From Actinomycetota bacterium (GTDB lineage Bacteria; Actinomycetota; CADDZG01; WHSQ01), in contig JACDBF010000038.1 in the NCBI GenBank assembly GCA_013695055.1, forward strand, positions 1 to 8,385: a stretch of DNA of 8,385 bases, written 5' to 3'. Shown piece by piece: positions 1 to 5,005 of this stretch. The notes under the pieces are model-generated. The model was not told the origin of the DNA and did no database searches. It was given only the letters and a program-made list of their open reading frames with translations. Numbering within the stretch: the stretch's first letter is position 1; every line of letters starts with the position of its first letter. Made by a program: the position numbers and the translations under genes.

Positions 1-433
1 GTACATGATCGGGATGGTCGTAACCTCGCGACTCGTCGTAGCAGAGAACGACCTCCGGCCTCTCAGAGCGGATGATCTCGACCAATCGCTTCACTGCCTC
101 TTCTGGGTCGGCGTTGGTAAATGCTTCGGGCCGCTTATTGGAATCGGTATCGGGCATGCCGGAATCCCGATACCCAAGCTGGTAGATGCGATCGACGCCC
201 AGCATGTCGCAGGCGGTCTGGAGCTCGGCCACGCGTAGCTCTGAAATCTTCTCCTTGATGCCGGGGCGGTCCATGCGCGGGTTCAAGATCTCGCCTTCCT
301 CGCCGCGAGTTGCGGACACCAGGACGACACTTGTTCCTTCGTCGGCATACTTCGCCATGGTGCCCGCACCCTTGGATGATTCGTCATCGGGGTGCGCGTG
401 AATGGCGAGAAGACAGCGTTGCTTCCTATTCAT
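1..433 (-). CDS. mca: Mycothiol S-conjugate amidase (Mca), N-terminal part, runs off the left edge
   Basis: Reading leftward from the ATG at 433, 144 codons are visible and the frame is still open at the edge. The protein belongs to the LmbE/PIG-L family of zinc-dependent N-acetylglucosaminyl amidases. The metal motif AHPDDES lies at residues 13-19, so His14 and Asp17 are the likely zinc ligands. HPDH at 140-143 supplies the third ligand, probably His143. The stretch HPDDESSKGAGTMAKYADEG and the EILNP segment (residues 48-52) match Mca better than its paralogue MshB. Mca cleaves mycothiol S-conjugates to a mercapturic acid and GlcN-inositol, which detoxifies electrophiles in the cytoplasm of actinobacteria. 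No Shine-Dalgarno sequence precedes the ATG. A TAnnnT element ends 7 bases upstream, which suggests a leaderless mRNA. The C-terminal half is missing only because the window ends. MshB remains a less likely alternative. Confidence 0.9.
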   Translation of the reverse strand, partial: MNRKQRCLLAIHAHPDDESSKGAGTMAKYADEGTSVVLVSATRGEEGEILNPRMDRPGIKEKISELRVAELQTACDMLGVDRIYQLGYRDSGMPDTDSNKRPEAFTNADPEEAVKRLVEIIRSERPEVVLCYDESRGYDHPDHV

Positions 434-439
434 GACGAT

Positions 440-446
440 TAGGCTA
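440..446. promoter_or_regulatory. Candidate bidirectional leaderless promoter (two overlapping -10 boxes)
   Basis: The plus strand reads TAGGCT at 440-445. The minus strand reads TAGCCT at 446-441. Both fit the actinobacterial -10 pattern TAnnnT. Each ends exactly 7 bases before a start codon in its own direction: GTG at 453 (plus) and ATG at 433 (minus). Transcription would then begin at the first base of each start codon. A TTG-type -35 (TTGCTT, 419-424, 15-base spacer) can be proposed for the plus direction; none is clear for the minus direction. The symmetry is seen directly; promoter activity is inferred. Confidence 0.5.
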
Positions 447-452
447 CCGCTC

Positions 453-965
453 GTGGCAGACGACGAGATTCAGATCGACTTCTTCGACAACGCGCGGCGC
501 TGGGCGGCCGCTTTGCTCGTCGTGGGCGGCGCCACGGCCATCGCCGGGTCGGCTCTCGACTGGGTCGTCATCACGGCAAGACCCGAGTTGCAGCGTGGGG
601 TCGATTTCGGGCAGGGTCAGCCCGGAGTCGTGGCTCCCGAGATCACCCGGCCCTTCACGGGGCTTGAGGCGGGAGATGGATGGTTCGTGGCGATCGCGGG
701 CCTTGTGCTCGTGGTCGCAAGCCTCCTGCTCCTGCTTCGACAACGCGCCTTCTACGCCTATCTCGCATTGCTCGCCTCCATCGCTATCGGCGCAATCGCA
801 TTCGCCGATTACCGGGGCGTGGGCGACCTCTCGTCTTCGATCGCGCAGCGCATGGACATCGTCGGAAAAGCGCGACCTGCACTGGGTTTGACGCTCGTGG
901 CGGTATCCGCGTTCGCGGGCTTGTTTGGATCGGTCGCGGGCATAGCCGCGTCACCGCGCCGCTAA
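453..965 (+). CDS. Small four-helix membrane protein of unknown function
   Basis: I do not recognise a named family. From the GTG at 453 the protein has 170 residues. It has a short acidic N-terminus (ADDEIQIDFFD) and four hydrophobic segments at about 17-40, 77-95, 98-119 and 142-166. A polar loop at about 41-76 lies between helices 1 and 2 and contains PFTGLEAGDGW just before helix 2. This layout resembles small Trp-associated or conserved hypothetical membrane proteins common in actinobacteria, but that is only a resemblance. An in-frame ATG at 432 would add seven residues and overlap the mca start. I prefer GTG 453 because a TAnnnT box lies 7 bases upstream and there is no Shine-Dalgarno sequence for either start. 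It is divergent from mca and convergent with ilvA. Its function is not predictable from the sequence. Confidence 0.75.
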   Translation: MADDEIQIDFFDNARRWAAALLVVGGATAIAGSALDWVVITARPELQRGVDFGQGQPGVVAPEITRPFTGLEAGDGWFVAIAGLVLVVASLLLLLRQRAFYAYLALLASIAIGAIAFADYRGVGDLSSSIAQRMDIVGKARPALGLTLVAVSAFAGLFGSVAGIAASPRR

Positions 966-976
966 TGCGTGCTCCG

Positions 977-995
977 GTCGAGGGCGAGCCCCGAC
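977..995. terminator. Possible GC hairpin between convergent genes
   Basis: In the 37-base gap between the membrane-protein stop and the ilvA stop, GTCG (977-980) plus GGG (982-984) can pair with CCC (989-991) plus CGAC (992-995). A981 is bulged and the loop is CGAG. A further CCG/CGG pairing (974-976 with 999-1001) is possible across a 3-base bulge. There is no T-tract on either side, so intrinsic termination is doubtful. It may simply be GC-rich sequence. Confidence 0.3.
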
Positions 996-1002
996 GCCCG
1001 GG

Positions 1003-2220
1003 TTAGAGGCGCTCTACCACGTAGCCCGCGGCGTTGAGCGCGGCGAGCAACTCGGTGATGTGATCGCGTCCTTTGGTCTCCACCTGCAGGGAGACATCCA
1101 CCTCCTCGAGATGCACCCTCACGCCTTCCCGACGATGCTCAACCCCGACGACGTTCGCGCCCACTTCGGCCACTAGTCCGAGCAACCGGTGAAGAGCTCC
1201 CGGCCGGTCGCCGATGTGTGTATGGAATGCGAAGTAGCGGCCCGACGCGCTCATTCCGAATCGGATAATCCGCAAGAGGAGGAGCGGATCGATGTTCCCA
1301 CCGGATAGCAAGACGACTATGGGAGTGGGCAAGTCCACGGACCCTTGCAGGACGGCCGCAACGCCCGCTGCTCCCGAAGGCTCGAGCACAAGCTTCATGC
1401 GTTCGGTGGTGAAGACGAGAGCCTTCGCGATCGCCTCATCGTTGACGAGCACGACATCGTCGACGAGCTCGCTGATATGGGCGAGCGTCAGCTCTCCCGG
1501 AGCTTTCACGGCAATTCCGTCCGCAATCGTGGACATGCGCGGCACTTCAATGATCTCGTTCTTCTCCAGACATGCGGGCAAGGAGGCCGCGCCCGCAGCT
1601 TGCACGCCGACCACTCGGACGCCGGGGCGAAGAGCCTTGAGCGCGCCGGCCACCCCTGAGATAAGGCCTCCTCCCCCGACCGGAACCACAACGGTGCCGA
1701 TGTCGCCCATCGACTCGGCTATCTCGAGCCCAATCGTGCCCTGCCCCGCAATGATGTGTGGGTGGTCGAAGGGATGAATGAACTCTGAGCCACATTCGCT
1801 CGCATGTTCGGTCGCCGCGCCGACCGCTTGCGACAAGTCCTCGCCAAAGAGCACGACTTCGGCGCCGTACCTCTTGGTCGCCTCGACTTTGGGTATGGCG
1901 GCCGCTTCGGGCATAAACACCTTCGAGCGAATGCCGAGCAAAGTGGCGGCGAGGGCCACCCCTTGCGCATGATTTCCGGCCGAAGCGGCCACCACCCCCG
2001 AGGCCTTGGCGGCGTCGTCGAGCCGGCTGAGCCGATTGTATGCGCCACGGATCTTGAAGGACCCGGTTCTTTGGAGATTCTCGCACTTGACGAATACCGG
2101 GCCGTGCGCGCGCTCGGACAACGCCCGAGATCGATCCAACGGCGTCGTGACCGCAATCCCCTCGAGGCGCTGCTCAGCCTCTCGAATCTCCGCTAAGCTG
2201 ACTAATCCAGCGGTTTTCAC
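1003..2220 (-). CDS. ilvA: Threonine ammonia-lyase with C-terminal ACT domain
   Basis: This is a 405-residue PLP-dependent fold type II enzyme that deaminates L-threonine to 2-oxobutanoate, the first step toward isoleucine. The PLP lysine is Lys56 in GSFKIRGA. SAGNHAQG at 80-87 and the phosphate-cradling GGGGLISG at 182-189 follow, then EPSGAAG at 280-286 and SGGN at 306-309. Residues from about 328 to the end form a single ACT regulatory domain (FHTHIGDRPGALHRLLGLV and onward). One ACT domain on a catalytic part of about 325 residues matches the short 400-residue class often labelled catabolic, rather than the E. coli IlvA type of about 510 residues with its larger regulatory region. It could therefore serve biosynthesis, threonine breakdown or serine deamination. 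The start is GTG at 2220, with no Shine-Dalgarno sequence. A weak CACGAT box ends 6 bases upstream. It is head to head with aroG. Confidence 0.93.
   Translation of the reverse strand: MKTAGLVSLAEIREAEQRLEGIAVTTPLDRSRALSERAHGPVFVKCENLQRTGSFKIRGAYNRLSRLDDAAKASGVVAASAGNHAQGVALAATLLGIRSKVFMPEAAAIPKVEATKRYGAEVVLFGEDLSQAVGAATEHASECGSEFIHPFDHPHIIAGQGTIGLEIAESMGDIGTVVVPVGGGGLISGVAGALKALRPGVRVVGVQAAGAASLPACLEKNEIIEVPRMSTIADGIAVKAPGELTLAHISELVDDVVLVNDEAIAKALVFTTERMKLVLEPSGAAGVAAVLQGSVDLPTPIVVLLSGGNIDPLLLLRIIRFGMSASGRYFAFHTHIGDRPGALHRLLGLVAEVGANVVGVEHRREGVRVHLEEVDVSLQVETKGRDHITELLAALNAAGYVVERL
2194..2199 (+). promoter_or_regulatory. Candidate -10 element for aroG inside the ilvA 5' end
   Basis: TAAGCT fits TAnnnT and would give a start site near 2206 and an untranslated leader of about 24 bases before the aroG GTG. 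It lies within the first codons of ilvA on the other strand. No good -35 is visible. The call rests on one degenerate hexamer. Confidence 0.25.
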
Positions 2221-2229
2221 GCGCTCATC

Positions 2230-3609
2230 GTGCCACGACCCCGAAGGACTGCAGACATCTCTTCCACGACGACCTGGTCACCAGACTCCTGGCAGGATCG
2301 TCCGGCCGCCCAGCAGCCGGACTGGCCCGACGCGCACGCGCTGCAGTCGGTCCTGGCCGAGCTCCAAGGCCTGCCCCCCCTGGTTTTTGCCGGAGAAGCT
2401 CGCTCGCTGAAGGCGTCGCTCGCCAAAGCGGGCGAGGGCAAGGCGTTCATCTTGCAGGCCGGGGATTGCGCCGAGGCGTTTGGCGACTTCTCGGCGGACT
2501 CGATAAGAGACAAGCTCAAGATCATTCTGCAGATGGCGGTCGTGCTGACCTATGCGTCGGGACTTCCAGTGGTCAAAGTCGGACGGATCGCGGGCCAGTT
2601 CGCGAAGCCGCGCACGTCACCGAATGAACGCCTCGGCGACAAGGAGCTGCCTTCCTTCCGAGGACACGCCGTCAACGACAACGCCTTCGAAGAAGGGTCG
2701 CGGCGCGCCGACCCTGAACGGCTCGTGCGCGCCTATCACCAAGCAGCCGCGACACTCAATCTGGTGCGCGCCTTTACGAAAGGCGGGTACGCCGATCTCA
2801 CTCAGCTCCACACCTGGAATCAGGAGTTCGTCGCCGCCAGCAAGCAGGGCCGGCGCTATGAGACGATCGCCCGGCAGATCGATCAAGCGCTGCGATTCAT
2901 GACCGCGTGCGGTATCGATCTCAGCTCGGATGCAGCCGTTCACCAAGTTGACTTCTACACGTCACACGAGGCCTTGCTCCTCGGATACGAGCAGGCCCTT
3001 ACCCGCCAGGACAGCCTCACCGGAGACTGGTACTGCTGCTCGGCTCACATGCTGTGGGTTGGGGAACGCACGCGTCAATCTGATGGCGCGCACGTCGAGT
3101 TCCTCTCTGGTGTCGAAAACCCCGTGGCCTGCAAGCTCGGTCCTACTGCCACTGCCGAAGAAGTGATCGCGTTGTGCGACCGGCTCGATCCCGAGAAAGA
3201 ACCGGGCCGGCTGACGTTCATCACTCGCATGGGCTCAGCTCGGCTCGGCGAAGCGCTTCCCGAGCTCTTGAGGGCGGTCGAAGTCTCGGGTCGGCAAGTC
3301 GCGTGGGTCTGCGATCCGATGCATGCGAACACCTTTACGACCGCTTCGGGACTCAAGACCCGGCGTTTCGACGACATCCTCGCCGAGATAAAGACCTTCT
3401 TCGCCGTGCACAAACAGGAGGGCACATCGCCCGGCGGCGTCCACCTCGAGCTCACACATGAGGATGTAACCGAATGTTTGGGGGGAGCCGAGCAAGTTCT
3501 GGACGACCACCTCAAGGATCGCTACCGCGCGTTGTGCGATCCCCGTCTCAACGCGCGGCAGTCTCTCGATCTCGCCTTCGATATCGGCGAGATGCTGCAG
3601 ACGCGCTAG
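2230..3609 (+). CDS. aroG: Class II 3-deoxy-D-arabino-heptulosonate-7-phosphate (DAHP) synthase
   Basis: This enzyme condenses phosphoenolpyruvate and erythrose 4-phosphate into DAHP, the committed first step of the shikimate pathway to aromatic amino acids. The 459-residue length fits class II enzymes of the M. tuberculosis AroG type. All four metal ligands are present at positions consistent with that protein: Cys80 in LQAGDCAE, His365 in CDPMHANT, Glu407 in GGVHLELTHED and Asp437 in CDPRLN. Other family blocks are KVGRIAGQFAKPR (116-128), YCCSAHMLWVGERTRQ (268-283), GVENPVACKLGP (294-305) and FITRMG (330-335). The start is GTG at 2230; no other in-frame start precedes the conserved TWSPDSW segment, and no Shine-Dalgarno sequence is visible. 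Aromatic feedback control through the N-terminal extension is known for the M. tuberculosis enzyme; whether it applies here is inference. The stop codon overlaps the stop of the opposing selenoprotein gene by two bases. Confidence 0.95.
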   Translation: MPRPRRTADISSTTTWSPDSWQDRPAAQQPDWPDAHALQSVLAELQGLPPLVFAGEARSLKASLAKAGEGKAFILQAGDCAEAFGDFSADSIRDKLKIILQMAVVLTYASGLPVVKVGRIAGQFAKPRTSPNERLGDKELPSFRGHAVNDNAFEEGSRRADPERLVRAYHQAAATLNLVRAFTKGGYADLTQLHTWNQEFVAASKQGRRYETIARQIDQALRFMTACGIDLSSDAAVHQVDFYTSHEALLLGYEQALTRQDSLTGDWYCCSAHMLWVGERTRQSDGAHVEFLSGVENPVACKLGPTATAEEVIALCDRLDPEKEPGRLTFITRMGSARLGEALPELLRAVEVSGRQVAWVCDPMHANTFTTASGLKTRRFDDILAEIKTFFAVHKQEGTSPGGVHLELTHEDVTECLGGAEQVLDDHLKDRYRALCDPRLNARQSLDLAFDIGEMLQTR

Positions 3610-3836
3610 ATAGCGCGGATGGAGGCCAGCACTTCGTCATGCTCGGCGTGGCGCCCGGTGGCCTTCTTCGAGTAGATGAGCCGCCCATCGACTACGACTT
3701 CGAACACGCCGCCTTTGGACGGGAGCACGACGAGCTCTTCGATGCGTTGGTCGAACTCCTCCAGCAGACGTTCCGTCAGACCGACGGCTCTAGGCGCGTA
3801 GCCTCACTGGGCACAGTATTCAATCGATATCTTCAC
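3606..3836 (-). CDS. selW: SelW-like (Rdx family) selenoprotein with in-frame UGA as selenocysteine
   Basis: Starting at GTG 3836 and reading the TGA at 3806-3804 as selenocysteine gives 76 residues. It begins MKISIEYCAQU-GYAPRAV and ends before TAG at 3606. The Cys8-Ala-Gln-Sec11 motif sits at the end of the first beta strand, where the thioredoxin-like Rdx family (SelW, SelT, SelH) has CxxC or CxxU. The segment after the UGA has the family pattern: a helix (LTERLLEEF), then GGVFEVVVDG, then YSKKATGRH near the C-terminus. Similarity on both sides of the TGA rules out chance readthrough. A SECIS-like hairpin lies 16 bases downstream. Rdx proteins are thought to be small thiol or selenol redox proteins; the exact substrate is not known. 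It is the last gene after the chaperone genes, 23 bases from the hydrolase stop. A TAnnnT box 6 bases before GTG may also allow its own leaderless transcript. Standard gene callers would lose it or truncate it. Confidence 0.9.
3773..3787 (-). promoter_or_regulatory. Bacterial SECIS-like hairpin
   Basis: On the mRNA strand, CCGUC (3787-3783) pairs perfectly with GACGG (3777-3773) around the five-base loop GGUCU. The stem begins 16 bases after the UGA and the loop 21 bases after it, within the range of known bacterial elements. The GGUCU loop is the sequence in the E. coli fdhF SECIS that contacts SelB. The hairpin lies inside the coding region, as expected in bacteria. Confidence 0.75.
3804..3806 (-). 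other. UGA codon predicted to be read as selenocysteine (residue 11)
   Basis: This is the only in-frame stop between GTG 3836 and TAG 3606. It falls at the second redox position of the CxxC/CxxU motif, where cysteine occurs in non-selenium homologues. A sequencing error changing a Cys codon to TGA would not explain the hairpin downstream. Confidence 0.88.
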
Positions 3837-3842
3837 GCCGGC

Positions 3843-3848
3843 AGCGTA
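3843..3848 (-). promoter_or_regulatory. Candidate -10 box for a leaderless selW transcript
   Basis: TACGCT on the minus strand ends 6 bases before GTG 3836, the spacing expected for a leaderless mRNA. No Shine-Dalgarno sequence precedes this GTG and no clear -35 is seen. It may be chance, because TAnnnT is short. It also helps to choose GTG 3836 as the start. Confidence 0.35.
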
Positions 3849-3859
3849 ACCCAGTTGCT

Positions 3860-4528
3860 CTAGCGGCCGGTCAGATCCTTTATCCACGTTGCGACATTGG
3901 CTACGACCTCGTCCCATGCTTGCTGCGTCGTGCGGCCCGATGACTTGGGGACCTTGAAGCTGTGATCGCCGCCCACGATGATGGTCACCGACGTGGGCGC
4001 GCTCAGGCGGGCTCGCGCTTCCTCGAGCGTGGCAAGGGGGCAGAAGGGATCGCGCGTGCCCTCGACGAACAGCATTGGTGTCGTGATCGACTCGAGATGC
4101 GCGCTGCGCAGCTTTTCGGGCTTGCCGGGTGGATGAAGCGGATAACCCAGGAACACGAGCCCATCGCAGCTCGCTCCGGCAGAAACGATATGGGAAGCGA
4201 TGCGCCCGCCCATCGACTTTCCCCCCAGCACCAAGCGGCGTCCGGCGGCAAGGGGTCGAAGATGCTCGACAACATCGCGATACGCGGCCTCGAGCACCGG
4301 TTGTTTGTCCGGCGCCTTTCGCCCGGCCGTCATGTAGGGAAAGTCAAAGCGCGCCACCGCCAGGCGCCTGTCGACGAGCCCTGTCGCGACATGCTCCATG
4401 AATGGATGCCCCATGCCCGCTCCGGCTCCTGGCCCGAGCACGACGAGGGCGGTCGACTCGGGTGGGTCGGCTACCAGAAGCGGAAGGTCGCCCGCCTGGG
4501 TCGCCACTTTGGATACATGCAACGACAC
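3860..4528 (-). CDS. Small alpha/beta hydrolase, KANL3/Tex30-like
   Basis: This 222-residue single-domain protein has an alpha/beta hydrolase fold. The nucleophile elbow GKSMG places Ser105 as nucleophile. Asp160 in GTRDPF and His189 in GGDHSF complete the triad. GPGAGAGMGHPFM (32-44) would form the oxyanion-hole region, and FDFPYM (61-66) is typical of the KANL3/Tex30 or dienelactone-hydrolase-like group. There is no signal peptide or membrane segment, so it is cytoplasmic. The substrate is unknown; an ester or thioester is plausible for the fold. The start GTG at 4528 lies 8 bases after the hspR stop, with no clear Shine-Dalgarno sequence, so it is probably translated by coupling in the same transcript as the chaperones. 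Starts at the in-frame GTG codons 5 or 8 are possible. The gene is followed 23 bases later by the selenoprotein. Confidence 0.85.
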   Translation of the reverse strand: MSLHVSKVATQAGDLPLLVADPPESTALVVLGPGAGAGMGHPFMEHVATGLVDRRLAVARFDFPYMTAGRKAPDKQPVLEAAYRDVVEHLRPLAAGRRLVLGGKSMGGRIASHIVSAGASCDGLVFLGYPLHPPGKPEKLRSAHLESITTPMLFVEGTRDPFCPLATLEEARARLSAPTSVTIIVGGDHSFKVPKSSGRTTQQAWDEVVANVATWIKDLTGR

Positions 4529-4536
4529 AACGCTTC

Positions 4537-4995
4537 TTAGGGAGCAGCTGCCGGCGGCGCCGGGAAAGTGCGCCGGCGAGACGCCTCATCGAGGGCGTCC
4601 GACTTCATTGCCCTCCTCATGCGTCGGGCGTCTCTGAGAGGAACCATCGCGACGGCGCCGCGCTCGGCGAGAACGTCGATGAGACGCTGGCTTGCGTCGC
4701 GCGCCTCGGCGACGGCCCGCATCTGTCCGGTGCGCAAACGATTGATCTCAACCTCAAGCGCCATGACGCGGAGCACACCGGCAAGGTTTATGCCTTCGCT
4801 GGTGAGCTGCTGAATGCGCCGCAGGGTGGCGATGTCCTGCTCGGAATAGCGGCGGGTGTTGCCCGCCGTCCGCTGTGGTTGTAGCAGCCCCTTCCGCTCG
4901 TAGATCCGGAGCGTCTGGGGATGGACACCTGCCAGCTCTGCCGCGACGGAGATCACGTAGATGGCCTGTTCGTCCAACGGTCGTCTGTTTGCCAT
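4537..4995 (-). CDS. hspR: HspR, MerR-type repressor of the dnaK operon
   Basis: The 152-residue protein begins its DNA-binding domain with YVISVAAELAGVHPQTLR (13-30), the MerR winged helix-turn-helix, followed by IYERKGLLQPQRTAGNTRRY (31-50), the wing. SEGINLAGVLRVM at 66-78 is the HspR hallmark. A helical stretch of roughly 80-111 (EVEINRLR onward) probably forms the dimer coiled coil. The tail is basic (RDARRMRRAM), then rich in Ala and Pro. In Streptomyces and Mycobacterium HspR binds HAIR inverted repeats and represses dnaK with DnaK as co-repressor; the same role is expected here from its position directly after dnaJ. The ATG at 4995 has a strong Shine-Dalgarno sequence. No HAIR repeat is visible in the window, because the dnaK promoter lies beyond the right edge. 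Confidence 0.93.
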   Translation of the reverse strand: MANRRPLDEQAIYVISVAAELAGVHPQTLRIYERKGLLQPQRTAGNTRRYSEQDIATLRRIQQLTSEGINLAGVLRVMALEVEINRLRTGQMRAVAEARDASQRLIDVLAERGAVAMVPLRDARRMRRAMKSDALDEASRRRTFPAPPAAAP

Positions 4996-4998
4996 CGG

Positions 4999-5005
4999 CC
5001 CTCCT
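4999..5005 (-). promoter_or_regulatory. Strong ribosome binding site of hspR
   Basis: AGGAGGG lies 3 bases before the hspR ATG and shares bases with the dnaJ stop codon TAG (5006-5004). Termination of dnaJ and initiation of hspR are therefore physically linked. It fixes the hspR start. Confidence 0.75.

Noticed and set aside
977..1001. A strong bidirectional intrinsic terminator
   Set aside because: The hairpin is imperfect and no T-tract follows on either strand, so only a weak call was kept.
1547..2086. Leftward open frames inside ilvA in other frames
   Set aside because: They are Arg/Gly-rich shadows of ilvA, which carries all expected catalytic motifs in its own frame.
3804..3806. The TGA as a pseudogene-causing nonsense change
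   Set aside because: The frame is intact on both sides, the TGA falls exactly on the redox position, and a SECIS-like hairpin follows at the right distance. Decay would not be expected to give all three.
3474..3863. Rightward open frame of 129 codons covering the end of aroG and the following gap
   Set aside because: It overlaps the conserved end of aroG in another frame and runs antisense to the SelW-like gene. It has no family resemblance and no start signal.
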